Part shown: in pieces, positions 1-11,512 of the stretch
How positions within the stretch are numbered: the first letter of the stretch is position 1
Layout: each line of letters opens with the position of its first letter
Assembly: GCF_013373865.1 (NCBI RefSeq)
Contig: NC_050470.1
Coordinates: 1,302,001 to 1,366,000, forward strand
Length of the DNA: 64,000 nt
Origin: Monomorium pharaonis
Lineage: Eukaryota; Arthropoda; Insecta; Hymenoptera; Formicidae
Direction: 5' to 3'
Made by a program: the position numbers and the translations under genes
The notes under the pieces: model-generated
What the model was told of the DNA's origin: nothing
The model's input: only the letters and a program-made list of their open reading frames with translations
Databases searched by the model: none

Positions 1-57
1 TTTTAGGTCATGAAAGCTTCAGTTTCATATATTTCGGTTTAACACGCAATGTATTAA
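1..57 (+). pseudogene. Last exon of an odorant receptor pseudogene cut by the window edge
   Basis: An acceptor (ttttag, 1-6) is followed by a 51-bp exon 6 at 7-57. It reads VMKASVSYISV, then an in-frame TAA where the sister copy at 8287-8337 has TTA (Leu), then HAMY and the normal stop. All other exons lie left of the window. The nonsense codon would remove only the last five residues, so this alone does not prove the whole gene dead. The sequence is part of the segment repeated at 8281-9566. Confidence 0.75.
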
Positions 58-1091
58 AACTTGAATCAACCTATGCTGGTCATATCTATTGTCAAATTAT
101 CGCGAATAAAATAATAATGTATATTTGTAGAAAGATTAACAGGAATAGATAATTGTTATAATTGTGCAATTTTTTCTTTAATAATCATTGTTATTTGCAT
201 AAAATCTCTATATTGTTTTTATAATCATTCTGTTCGTGTTTACTTATATTAAATACAAAATTGATATTGATTTATAATGACAATTACAAAGTTAATAATG
301 ATTTATAATGACAATTAATTATGAAATTATTTTTGTAATCGTGCAACAATTACAGCGCCGACTTTTTATCGACATTTACTCTTATGAATTGTAGTTATAT
401 ATGTTATTTACTCACTATATCTGCTTTATTTAAATATTTTTGACTAAAAATTAAAACATTTGTTTTCATTGCTTGATTTTTCTGCGTGTTCTTTTTTTGC
501 AAATGACATGTTAATATTCAACAAATTAATATTTCATAATGTTACTGATTACTGTTTATTGTATAAATTGGTTGCTTTTTTTAAAAATCTTCTATCTCTC
601 TACAATGCGTAACTTTTTGGTTTTCTCAAAACAAAGCTATATTTTTTTAGCCATATTAGAGAGTCACAATTGTGTATTTTTAAAGAAAATTATCTAATAC
701 TTTTCTTCATATTACTGCATTTGATTTATCTGGCTGTTGAGGATACCACGTTTTCTATGTGTACCTTTTTTGCTCGCGAGAAAAAAACTTATAATCGCCT
801 GTCATCGCAACTCAATTCATTATTTCATGTCCGTTGTTGTACTACATGATTGCAATTGATTGATGCTCGCGCACCCTGTATTTTTTTCTACGGGGTAACT
901 ACCCCGTAAACTGTGCTCTCTGTGAAATTACTAGCTACGCGTGAGGAGGGACGAGAAATGTACAAGAGTTTAAAAACCTTGTTCCCGTGTTTTCCTCGCG
1001 ATGACGCCCTGCCCTGATAGTCAAGATCAATTTTATTTAAATAAGACGACGTTCGACCAAGTGACGTTTTGATGTAAATCTACAAGCTGCT
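58..1091. other. Intergenic, left copy of the segmental duplication
   Basis: No coding sequence is seen. The stretch aligns base for base, with small indels and scattered substitutions, to 8338-9390. It holds the 3' flank of the preceding gene and the promoter-side flank of the pseudogene at 1092, including a class A upstream core near 855 and a short inverted repeat (ACGGGGTAACTACCCCGT) near 890. Confidence 0.7.
845..930 (+). promoter_or_regulatory. Class A conserved upstream block
   Basis: The core GCAATTGATTGATGCTCG lies around 853-870, about 237 bp before the ATG of the pseudogene at 1092. It matches the block at 9152 almost exactly and is related to those at 2653, 5659 and 49931. Promoter function is inferred from position and recurrence only. 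Confidence 0.4.
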
Positions 1092-1777
1092 ATGTTCACA
1101 AGCACCATAAGCCCCTCGTGAAGCTTGGACTCGGTATGATCGGCATGTGGCCTGGCTCTTCGTGAAGAACGTTTCTCTTTTTACATGATCACCCTTGTCG
1201 TCATGCAGTACTTTCAGTATTCATATTTCTTCGCGCATTTTGGCACAAATGATATTTCCAAACTGATGGACGGTTTAAGTGCCAAGGTATGTAAACAATA
1301 TTTTTTATTATTTCAGAGACATTATTATGGATGTATGTTTTTAAAAATTTATGTTGCTTATAAACGTTGATCACGTAATATATTTTATGTCTTAAAATAA
1401 TTTTTATTATTACGATATTATAAATTGTATATAAAAGATCTTTACCAACAAAAAGTATTTATTATTTAGTGTATATTTCAAATAATTTATCTTGCTTTTA
1501 GAGTAAATCGATTGGCAATGCAATGTATGAGTCACTTTGGTACAATTTACCGCCAAGCAACAGTCGTATTATATTGTTTATGATGACAAGATATCAAAAG
1601 CGATTGACGATTACTGCAGGAAGAATCATCGATTTAACTTTAGAAGGATTTACAAGTGTAAGGGTTTATGCTACAAACAATTATCTTATTTAATACATTA
1701 CCTTATTAATCGCGGATAATTTTTTGTAGATTGTGAAGGCTTCTGTCTCCTATACAGTATTAAATGCAATGTACTAA
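1092..1777 (+). pseudogene. Odorant receptor pseudogene with exon 1 fused to the end of exon 4
   Basis: Exon 1 starts at ATG 1092 (MFTSTISPLVKLGLGMIGMW) and reads to PGSS, then a TGA. A frame change follows, and the receptor sequence resumes as FFAHFGTNDISKLMDGLS up to 1280. The next codons, GCC AAG and then GT at 1287, match the end of exon 4 (LSAK, donor) in relatives such as the gene at 50111, not exon 1. Exons 2, 3 and most of 4 are absent. An intact 156-bp exon 5 (1502-1657, SKSIGNAMYESLWYN onward) and a 48-bp exon 6 (1730-1777, one codon short: IVKASVSYTVLNAMY) follow. From ATG 1185 the frame is open through donor 1286, exon 5 and exon 6, giving about 101 residues. It cannot be a working seven-pass receptor. 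Confidence 0.75.
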
Positions 1778-2804
1778 AACAAAAAAAGTTGGACGATTAG
1801 AATTTCTTAGCCCAAATAGTTTTATTAATAATTTAGTTGTTGGTACATTATGTTTATTGAAGTAGCATAAATTATGAGCTATATAGTCATTTTAGTAACA
1901 AATTATTTGTAACAAATTTATTGAATAAGTATGCTTTATTGGTGATAACTATTCAGTATTAAATAGTTTTTTAAGTTTGAAGTATTATAAAAAATTATTA
2001 CATACTCTTAAAGACAAAACATATGTGAATATGTATTTTAAATATACGTAAACATTGAATATATCTTTCGAAAGTTTTTACTTTAAAAACCGAGTCTTGT
2101 TTTAGTTACCAAATATCTGTTGTTTTCTTTCTTTTTACTTTAACATATTTTATTTGTTATTTTTTATTAAATACAATTTATGTCGTTTAGGATTACTTAC
2201 GTTTTTAAAAACATCGGATGCTGGCAATCTCATTTTTCTTGTCTAGCTTTTCCATCATGACTGTGGTCTGAAAGTATCTTTGGCTGTAGAAGAAAACGTA
2301 GAGAAACAGAACAAAACGTGAGTGAGTACATAAGTAAGGGGAAAAACAATAGCCGGATCAGTCGTTCTTTTCTCAGAGATATCAGGTATTTTATTATAAT
2401 AAATTCTCCGCTGTTGTCTTTTCGCTTACATTTAAGTTTTGAGAACCTTAACTTGTTGTATAATTATTTTTTTATATCTAATATAGCTGAAAGCGACGTT
2501 AGCTAAGCTAGAAATTCATTTTTGAAGCAATTATGTGCCATTATGCGACTACTGAATTGTTCATTGTCTTACAAGGGGAACGGGTATCGTCATCGTTTTC
2601 ACTTTTAATATCCGTGAGCTTCCAAGAATTAATGTGATGTGGTGCAATTACAATTGATCGTTGTACTGCCTGCGCTTCGTCGTCTTCGCTATGATTATTC
2701 AGTATTGTACTTTTAACCATCATCATCACGCGAACGTCTGTGTGTGCTTTTTACGCGTGACGTGACCGTCTATTTTTATCATTCAGTATACTTCTGAAAA
2801 AGCG
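1778..2804. other. Intergenic, AT-rich
   Basis: No exon of the receptor type is seen on either strand and short open frames have no receptor character. The last 170 bp hold the class A upstream block of the next gene. Confidence 0.5.
2640..2735 (+). promoter_or_regulatory. Class A conserved upstream block of the gene at 2805
   Basis: GTGCAATTACAATTGATCG (core near 2653) lies 152 bp before the ATG, followed by CATCATCATCACGC near 2719. Both parts recur in the same order near 47970 and 48025. The role is inferred. Confidence 0.4.
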
Positions 2805-5089
2805 ATGAAACGCGCAGGCATTAGCCGCCCGGTCGAGATTGGTCTTCGTTTTATTGGCATGTGGCCGGAATCGGCTTATCCAAATCTCTACTTGTTTATG
2901 TACATGACAATGATAGCAGTTATGCAATATTATCAATATTTGTATGTTGTTGCGCGTTTTGATATGACTAATCTCACGGTTCTAACGGATTGTCTGGGTC
3001 TCGCTCTGGCGAACACTCTTGTTTTTTTTAAGTTGTCTTGTTTGGCGTGGAATCGGAGGTAAGATTTTCGGTTTTAACATCCAACTGAAGAGAAATGGCA
3101 TCGAAGACTATTGTTATAAATAAGAAAGGGCGAAAGACTGCAAGAAAGAAAAAAGGAAATGAATAATTTTTATTATATTAATGCAACGAAATATTTAAAT
3201 ATAAATGCTACTTAAATTTTTTTGTTATTTACTGTCAGGAAACTTCTTGAGACATAATAAAAAACCATGTGTAATTTTTTATATAGACTAATGAAATTGT
3301 GTTTACTACAGATACTTAAGAAGTGTCTATTATTGGAGACAATATTGCTGTAAATAATCTTTGAAAATAGAATTAAATATATATATTTAAATATTCCGAA
3401 GCTTTTTTTCCACGATATAACTGATTAACGCGTACAGTTTTCAATAAAAGAATGCACTCTTCGTAGAATATTTCATAATATCCTGGCAGCAATGGATAGA
3501 GACTGGAATGAATGCATTATCAACGATTCTTCCATTATGATGGCGGTCGCCAATCAGTCGTGTCGTAATTCTATCGTGATCATCGGCATCCCTATAATAG
3601 CTGGGTTTTTCGTATCAATCGGTATTTACATATATCGCATGATGAGCAGCGAAATTTCCCGAGACTTACCAGTAAAAATGCAATTTTCTTTTGACGCCCT
3701 GGAATCACCGGTTTTCGAGTGCATTCTTGCCTTACAAATGTTTTATGTAATGTCGTTAGCTTCTGTAGCTGGTATAATCAATGCGTTGCTAGCATCACTG
3801 GTAAGTACATAAGGATTTTTTATAAACTTTAAGATCTCTTTTCGCGATTTTGTGAAAACACTCTGTAATTGCAGATGAAGAAAATTTTTCGTTTAGTTTA
3901 GGTAATGTCAACTGTTTTATATATTCACAGGTCATTCACATGGGTGGCCAGGTCGATATCTTGCGGCGAGTTATAACGGAAATACACAGTAGTAATAACG
4001 AACTCGGTACATCTATAAACTTACTCAGTGATCTCATTAAAAAACACCAAAAGATTATTAGTTTATCGGACGATATCGAGAATCTATTTTCGTTCATTGC
4101 GCTACTACAACTCTTGTGGAATACTTTAATCATCTGCTGCAGTGGTTTCATGATCATATTTGTAAGCGAGACCGATTATTTCGATCTTCTGATCGATAAG
4201 TTATCTTCTTTCACAGGCTCTCAGTACCCATAAAGGCGTAATGGTTTTAGCAAAGTCGATATTTTTTTACATTGCAAAAACATTAGAGGTTTTCGTATTT
4301 TGCTACGCAGGGGAATTCTTAAGCTTTAAGGTGAGAGTAAAGGATATTTCGTTAAATATGTATGATTATGTATTTCTTCTTATTTGTTTTAAAGCCGCAA
4401 ATAATAATAAATAAATTGAGTAATAAATTTTTACTCAAATGTTAATTCACGTTTAATACAATTTTTTAATTAAATTCTGATAGTAGTATTAAGCTCTTTT
4501 CACGCTGAAGTGTTAATTTAGTTATTCTAACTTCTTTCAACTTATAAAGTAGACTTAAGAGATAAAAATGCAAAAAATTCTCAATTATATGGATGTTAAT
4601 ATAAAAATATAACAAAAAATGACATTGCTCGATTAATTAATTACTACTGAAAGAAAAATAACTATTAGAATTGTTATTATTATTACAATGACATTATGTT
4701 GTGCATAATAAATTCTAGTACGTTATACATAATTTGTTAACGATTATTAATTGGATAATAAATGACTTAAATGATTTGTTTTATTCACGTATTTTCAATT
4801 CGCATCACGCTTTTCAGAGTAAATCGATTAGCGACGCGGTATATGAGTCACATTGGTACAACCTGATGCCGTCCGACACTCGAGTTTTACTGTTCGTAAT
4901 GTTGAGATCGCAAAAGCGACTGACAATCACCGCGGGGAAAATTTTTGATCTCACTTTGGAAGGATTTATGAGTGTAAGACCCGTATTCCAGAGCCGTCTC
5001 TTAATTTTTCGAATCTTTTAATCGAAATAATTTTTTAGGTCATGAAAGCTTCTGCTTCGTACATGTCTGTATTGCATGCTATGTATTGA
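2805..5089 (+). CDS. Odorant receptor, intact, six exons, 379 aa
   Basis: Exons: 2805-3058, 3467-3800, 3931-4161, 4217-4330, 4818-4973, 5039-5089, all with GT/AG borders; intron 1 is phase 2 and the rest phase 0. Exon 1 carries the N-terminus (SRPVEIGLRFIGMWPESAY) and the first membrane segments. Exon 2 starts RIFHNILAAMDRDWNECI and holds membrane segments around residues 120-150 and 165-195. Exon 3 has MGGQVDI and a hydrophobic helix ending CCSGFMII. Exon 4 ends FCYAGEFLSFK. Exon 5 has SKSISDAVYESHWYN and RSQKRLTITAGK. Exon 6 is VMKASASYMSVLHAMY. The length is normal for an insect OR. It is the only intact gene in the left 14 kb. It is closest to the broken copies around it and to the gene at 50111. 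By family knowledge it should act with Orco in a dendritic membrane; the ligand is unknown. Confidence 0.9.
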
Positions 5090-5884
5090 ATTGGGAGAAG
5101 TATCATTCGTCCGTAGCTTTAATAAACGCTCCACGCCGGTGATAGATTGCCCATTGCAAATTTTTTCAACAAATACTTGTTACGGACGCGACGAAAATAG
5201 ATTGTATAAACATATATATTTTAATACGTTTAACATAAACGTTAGAATCTTATTCATAAAGAAATGTAATAAATATATCTCTTTATTACGTCCCTGTGTT
5301 TGGTGCGTATACGTTTCATTTTTTTTATTTGTGATATCTTCTTTTCTTTTGTTGAGGTAAATACTCTCTTATTTGATGGCAATGCAAGTACATTGTATGA
5401 ATAATTCATCTTACAGCTTGAAAGATATTCATCACTTTTCAAGATCTTTTTGTCAAGAACTTTTTCTTTTTAACGTTTTTTGTAGAGAGAGTATTAACAA
5501 CGGCGACCGTCTGTGCTTTTGCATTAAAAAAAAAAGATTATTCAAGTGAAGGTACACGTGTGTCTCTTTTTTTGCGCGCCGAAGCCCACAATCGTTGATT
5601 TATCGCAGCAATTTAGTTTACGTCGTCGCGCAATTTTTTTGTAAAATGCGTAATTGCAATTGATCGTTACTCGAACAAACGTAGCGCATTTACTCTGTAA
5701 AATTGCTCTACCTTCTCTGTGACGTCGTGGAGGGGAGTACACTATGGAGCTAGATCGAAAGACTCGATTGTTTTCTTTGCGACACCGCGTCTTCTACAGT
5801 CGTTATTCACCTCGTTGAAAGGGGATGGCGTGTACGGTGTAGTCTCTTGGAGTGAGATGGTTCAATGTGACGTTGCACTCTACG
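5090..5884. other. Intergenic
   Basis: It contains the 3' flank of the gene ending at 5089 and the upstream region of the pseudogene at 5885, with a class A core (TAATTGCAATTGATCG) at about 5651-5666. No exon is recognised. Confidence 0.5.
5648..5735 (+). promoter_or_regulatory. Class A conserved upstream block
   Basis: TAATTGCAATTGATCGTTAC lies 226 bp before the ATG at 5885, with CTCTGTGA downstream as in the copies at 845 and 9145. It belongs to a dead gene. Confidence 0.35.
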
Positions 5885-6063
5885 ATGTTGAGAAGTACTG
5901 TAAGCCCGTTGTTGAGGATCGGTTTCAGTTTGATCGGCCTGGCGTGTCATACCGGACGTTTTACTGGCTCTTTTCATGATGACTATTGTCGTAATGCAGT
6001 ACTTTTAATACTCCATTGTCTACGCGTACCTCAAGGAAATCTGACCAAGCTGATGGATGACCT

Positions 6064-6203
6064 GTAGGTCTATTCTGTAACTCTTAACGACAGTATCGAT
6101 ATCGTTACATTGTCGTTGCGCACATATTATATATGACAAAAAAGATGCGCAACGACAATATAACGATACCGAACTGTCGTTAAGAGTTACAGAATAGGCC
6201 TAC
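6064..6203. mobile_element. 140-bp palindromic MITE inserted in exon 1 of the pseudogene
   Basis: The left end GTAGGTCTATTCTGTAACTC and right end, reverse-complemented GTAGGCCTATTCTGTAACTC, match along about 58 bp, leaving only a short loop (about 6123-6145). On both sides the receptor exon reads on (LMDDL before, GLTLDYTL after). A TA target with a small change is likely (CTG before, CTA after), as in Tc1/mariner-type MITEs; the superfamily is inferred. Confidence 0.75.
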
Positions 6204-7200
6204 TAGGCCTCACTTTGGATTACACCCTGACGATATTCAAATTAATCAGCCTTTGGTTTAACCGTCGGTCAGTCTTCCGATTACTTGGTAGATGATCTGT
6301 TGATCTTGATGCCTCTCTGAGCAATCTAAGAGACACAAATCGATAATTGGTTATAGGATATTTGCAGATATTTTGATCACTATGGTCGATTGGAAGAAAT
6401 GCGGGAGCAAATTGCGCGAATGCGTGATGATATGGACAAAGCTAATTTGGCGCATCGTTGTTCCAACGCCATGATATCCACTAATGCTGTAATTACTTTT
6501 TTATATATCATCGACAGATACACACGTGGACGTGCGTTTTCTAAAAATGGGCAATTACGCGAGTTTCAAATACAGATACAATTTCCGTTCGAGGTTCAAG
6601 AAACACTCATTTACGAGTTTGTCTTCGTGGGATTGTTTTTTCATGTGTTAGAAACGACGATCATAATAGCGATGCCAAACGCTTTGATCTGAACGTTGGT
6701 AAGTTAAGTGACAAAAACGTTAGTTGTGAAATCCTTAGCTGAACGATATGTAAAATTAACGTAATAATATTTAAAATATTTTCTAGCACCTTAAAGTTTT
6801 TGTTGGATTTGTCGAACTTTGCCTAAAACTTTAGTTTTTGTTTCGAAATACACGTGAGCGGACAAATCGATATCATGTGCCAAGAGTTAAAAGAGATTTG
6901 TTCCATGTCCAAATCTAGCTTGGTATCCACTAAGTCGTTCGTCATAAGACAGAAGATCATATTGTTGTCAAAGAACATTGGAAGCTTTTTTTCATTCGTT
7001 GCTTTATTGCAATTCATATGGAATACTTTTGTTATATGCGCCTTAGGATTCATGGTCCTAATAGTGAGTAAGATTGCTTCAGCTACAAACTGCCTGTCAC
7101 GTTTCTAGAACCTAAAGAATAAAATACGTTTTAAAAATATGTGTAATAGAAAAATCGTAAATTACATTCAATTAAAAATACTTTTTTTATGCGCAATTTG

Positions 7201-7294
7201 GGAGAGAGGGAGAGAGGGAGAAAGAGAGAGAGACGGAGAGGGAGAAGAATAGAAAGGGAGAGAGGCAAAGAGGGAGAAGAAGAGACAGGGAAAT

Positions 7295-7326
<32 letters not shown>

Positions 7327-7343
7327 CGAGAGAGAGAGAGAGA

Positions 7344-7396
<53 letters not shown>

Positions 7397-7478
7397 CGAG
7401 CGAGAGAGAGAGAGAGAGAGAGAGAGAAGAGAGAGAAGAGCGCGAGAGAGAGAGAGATATAAGAGAGAGAGAGCGAGA
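7201..7478. repeat. GA/GAGG microsatellite, about 280 bp
   Basis: Imperfect (GA)n with GGGA, GAGC and GAAGA interruptions, inside the former intron 3 of the pseudogene at 5885. The length of such a tract is often unreliable in assemblies. Confidence 0.9.
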
Positions 7479-8337
7479 CTATATTATATTATAAACATAA
7501 TATATATAAAGATTTATATTATAAACAATATGTATATAGATAAACATTATGTAATATTTCAGTTTTTAGGCATGAATATGATGAGTAAATTTAAAATATT
7601 GATACGATTTATTATTCCATATCTCGCAGTAATCATAGCTTTTTTTTTTGTTTTGCCGGCGAATATTTGAGCACTAAAATATTGCTTTTATTTTTTTATT
7701 AATTATTTTGTTTATATTGGATTACTATTATAGATAAAGATATTTTGTATTTTTAATAATTTAATTATAAAATGATATAAAATAAAGTAATGTTTATTTA
7801 ATAAAAAAATGTTTATTCAAATAGCGATAATGATGATCTTTGTCTTTGAGTTTTGTATGCTGTAATTATCAAATAATCCATTATTTTTTTTTTTTTAGAG
7901 CAAAGTTATTGGTGATGCAACGTATGAGGCGATTTGGTACGATTCATCTACTAGCGGGTATCGAATTTTACTATTCGTGACCGTCAGATTTCAAAAACGA
8001 TTGACAATTACTGCCGAGAAAGTTATGGACATGATATTGGAAGGTTTCACTACCGTAAGTTCTTTACTTGAAATTTTATACTGTTTTTTTTTAAATATAT
8101 TACAATTGTTAAATAAAAATAAGCGTAAATGTTGTACAGTATGATATGATTAATGTATGAATAATATATGAATTTATAAATAATATGTGTTAAAAGAATA
8201 ATTCATACACATATATCGTATTGAAAGATCACCTTTGGACTTAAAATAATGGTTCGTGTCGTTTTTTCTGTATGATATTCTTTTAGGTCATGAAAGCTTC
8301 AGCTTCATATATTTCGGTTTTACACGCAATGTATTAA

Positions 8338-9390
8338 AACTTGAATCAATTTATGCTGGTTATATTTATTGTCATATTATCGCGAATAAAATAATAATGT
8401 ATATTTGTAGAAAGATTAACAGGAATAGATGATTGTTATAATTGTGCAATTTTTTCTTTAATAATCAGTTATTTGCATAAAATCTCTATATTGTTTTTAT
8501 AACCATTCTGTTCGTGTTTACTTACATTAAATACAAAGTTGATAATGATTTATAATGACAATTACAAAGTTGATAATGATTTATAATGACAATTAATTAT
8601 GAAATAATTTTTGTAATTCTGCAACAATTACAGCGCCGACTTTTTATCGACATTTACTCTTATGAATTGTAGTTATATATGTTTATCTACTCACTATATA
8701 CCCGCTTTATTTAAATATTTTTGACTAAAAATTAAAACATTTGTTTTCAATGCTTGATTTTTTTGCGTGGAATATTTTCTTTTTTCGCAAATGACAAGCT
8801 AATATTCAACAAATTAATATTCCATAATGTTACTGATTACTGTGTACTGTATAAATTGGTTGCTTTTTTTTTAAATCTTCTATCTCTCTACAATGCGTAA
8901 CTTTTTGGTTTTCTCAAAACAAAGCTATATTTTTTTAGCTTATATTTTTTCATACTAGAGAGTCACAATTGTGTGTCTTTAAAGAAAATTATCTAGTACT
9001 TTTCTTCATATTACTGCATTTGATTTATCTGGCAGTTGAGGATAGCACGTTTTCTATGTGTACCTTTTTTGCTCGCGAGAAAAAAACTTATAATCGTCTG
9101 TCATCGCAACTCAATTCATTATTTCATGTCCGTTGTCGTACTACATGATTGCAATTGATTGATGCTCGCGCACCCTGTATTTTTTTCTACGAGGTAATTA
9201 TCCTGTAAACTGTGCTCTCTGTGAAATTACTAGCTACGCGCGAGGAGGGACGAGAAATGTACAAGAGTTTAAAGACCTTGTTCCCGTGTTTTCCTCGCGA
9301 TGACGCCCTGCTCTGATAGTCAAGATCAATTTCATCTGAATAAGACGACGTTCGACCAAGTGACGTTTTGATGTAAATCTACAAGCTGCT
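8338..9390. other. Intergenic, right copy of the duplicated flank
   Basis: Homologous to 58-1091. No coding exon is seen. It contains the class A upstream core at about 9152-9169. Confidence 0.7.
9145..9230 (+). promoter_or_regulatory. Class A conserved upstream block
   Basis: GCAATTGATTGATGCTCG at about 9152, 237 bp before the dead ATG at 9391, at exactly the spacing of the left copy. The ACCCCGT inverted repeat of the left copy is degraded here. Confidence 0.35.
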
Positions 9391-11512
9391 ATGTTCACAA
9401 GCACCATAAGCCCCTCGTGAAGCTCGGTATGATCGGCATGTAGCCTGGCTCTTCGTGAAGAACGTTTCTCTTTTTACATGACCACCCTTGTCGTCATGCA
9501 GTACTTTCAGTATTCATATTTCTTCGCGCATTTTGGCACAATGATATTTCCAAACTGATGGACGGTCTAAGCGTTACTCTGGATTACACCCTAACGTTTT
9601 TGAAATTGTTAAAGTTCTGGCACAATTGTTGGTAAGATTTGCGATTACTTGCTACTGTGATTTTGATACACTGTCCGGGACGAGTAATTGGTTGTAGAAT
9701 ATTCGTGTAGGATATTTTGGGCGCGATGAACGATGATGATTCGCAGGTGTGCGTGTGATGAGCAAGGCCAATCTGACGCATCTATGTGACGTTGCTCTAA
9801 CGTCATGATAACTGTTAACAGTTTGTTCACTTTTTTCTATTTCAAAGTAGTTTCTTAAATCACCATACGATCTCTAAAAAAGGGATTCTCCAAGTGTCTC
9901 TGATGCAAGTTTCCGTTCGATACAGTCACCGATTCCCTCATTTTCGAGCTCATTCTTTTGGGACTGTTTCATCACGTGTGGAAAACGGCGACTGTAATCG
10001 AATTCCTTGATTTTAACATTGGTAAGTCAAGAAAATGAGAAATTTTTAGAGCCGTTAAATGAACTAAACTCATCAGGAAGTCGCGCACGAGCTCTCTTCG
10101 ATCGACTTATAGCGCATCTCTTAATTATCGCGAACGTGTTTCGAACATTCAGTTTTTATTTCGAGGTACTTTACACAAGCGGAGAGATCGATATCATGTG
10201 CCAAGAACTGAGAGAAATTTCCACCACGCAAAAATCTTATTCGTCAATGAGCTCATCAAGAGACATCAGAGGATCATATCCCTGTCGAAAAATATCAATA
10301 ATTTTTCTCGTTTGCATTAATACAATGGAACACTGTAGTTATCTGTTCCATAGGAATCATGATTATGATAGTGAGTAAGAATGTTTTACGTACAGTAGAA
10401 ATCCAATGTCCCTCAAAGACGTAAAATTTCCTGTTTCATTAAGTCACATTTCATATCTATACGGCATACTTTTTTCCGTTTATTTTGGAACTGGTTGAAA
10501 AATCTGAAAATAATGAAACAAATTACAATATTTGATTTGTTTAGAATAATTCTAAAGTGAGAGGGTGAGAAAGCGAGAAAAGAGAAAAACTTTCGCGAAA
10601 TATTTGTATAGCAATATAACATTGTTTTTCTCTGAATATAATGCGTTATCCCATTTTCTTGACACTGGAATTACGTTCTTAGAGCGTTGCATGTAGAGCA
10701 TAATACCAGTCTAATAATTAAAAGCACAAACGCGTACGAGATGTTACGACTTACTCCTGATTAACATAATCTAACACATTATTATGCAGTCTCTAGGCAC
10801 GAATATCGAGGGTAAATCCGGATTATTAATACAATCTATCATTCCATATATTGCTGTTACGTTAGAAGCCTTTGTTTTCTGCTTTACTGGCAAATATCTG
10901 AGCATTAAGGTTAGAACTCTTTGTTTTTAATGGTTTCTTTATGTGAGTACTTTTTTGTAATACGTAGAAAAGTATATTTTTTACAATTTTATGATTTAAG
11001 GGCGAGGCTGTTATATGACTGTATATTTTTTGTTTTACAATATTTTAAATACATCTTTCTTTTTTTTTTCAGAGCAAGTCCATCAGCAATGCGGCATACG
11101 AAATTTTTTAATACAATTTGTCTATCAGTGAATGCCGAATTTTATTATTGATAATTGTCAGATCTCAAAAGCAACGATCACGGCTGGGAAACTTATAGAT
11201 CTGACATTGGAAGATTTTACGACTGTAAGATTCTTATTGTTCGAAGATTTTTTTTTATGTGTAACATAACACATAATTAATGCTTTTATATACGTAAAGA
11301 GTTATTAATTCAATATTGAATTATGAGTCTTATAATTAGATATAATAAATTAGATATAATATATAGTAAAACTGTACTGTTGTATACGCCATATTAATAT
11401 TGAAATTTTAAAGAACATCTGTGCTTTTAGTTGCTGTTTTTTTATAGAAATAAATTCTTTAGTTATGAAAGTTTCAGCGTCGTACTTGTCAGTATTGTAC
11501 GCAATGTATTGA
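9391..11512 (+). pseudogene. Odorant receptor pseudogene, all six exons traceable
   Basis: Exon 1 (9391-9631) starts MFTSTISP, then TGA. It lacks six bases present in the left copy, has TAG for the Trp of the GMWP motif, is frameshifted twice, and ends SVTLDYTLTFLKLLKFW with a good donor. Exon 2 (9711-10021) is barely recognisable, with several stops. Exon 3 (10166-10370) reads VLYTSGEIDIMCQELREIST, then shifts frame. Exon 4 (10790-10909) is open (SLGTNIEGKSGLLIQS to FCFTGKYLSIK). Exon 5 (11073-11224) has TAA for the WYN Trp and a small deletion in QKRL. Exon 6 (11463-11512) is one base short at its acceptor (TTATGAAAG) and ends SVLYAMY. The order and spacing are those of a full gene, so it decayed in place. 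Confidence 0.85.

Larger units (their letters stand above)
5885..8337 (+). pseudogene. Odorant receptor pseudogene, all six exons traceable, exon 1 split by a palindromic insertion
   Basis: Exon 1 begins MLRSTVSPLLRIGFSLIG at 5885 and loses frame within the WPG motif. It is then interrupted at 6064-6203 by a 140-bp palindrome, and resumes GLTLDYTLTIFKLISLWFNR to 6267. Exon 2 (6368-6698) is frameshifted near MVDWKKC, then open as NLAHRCSNAMIS to FHVLETT, with TGA in the terminal NALI-TL motif. Exon 3 (about 6845-7063) has lost its acceptor and first codons but reads VSGQIDIMCQELKEI to LGFMVLI. Exon 4 (about 7561-7677) is frameshifted at FCFAGEYL and its donor GT is gone. Exon 5 (7899-8054) and exon 6 (8287-8337, VMKASASYISVLHAMY) are intact. 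Intron 3 carries a long GA microsatellite. The insertion and several independent lesions make this a clear pseudogene. Confidence 0.85.
8281..9566. repeat. Right copy of a 1.28-kb segmental duplication (left copy 1-1285)
   Basis: From the acceptor of exon 6 through intergenic DNA to codon LMDGLS of the next exon 1, this copy aligns collinearly with 1-1285, with scattered substitutions and a few short indels. The alignment ends abruptly inside exon 1, where this copy continues SVTLDYTLTFLK and the left copy jumps to an exon 4 end. Confidence 0.85.
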
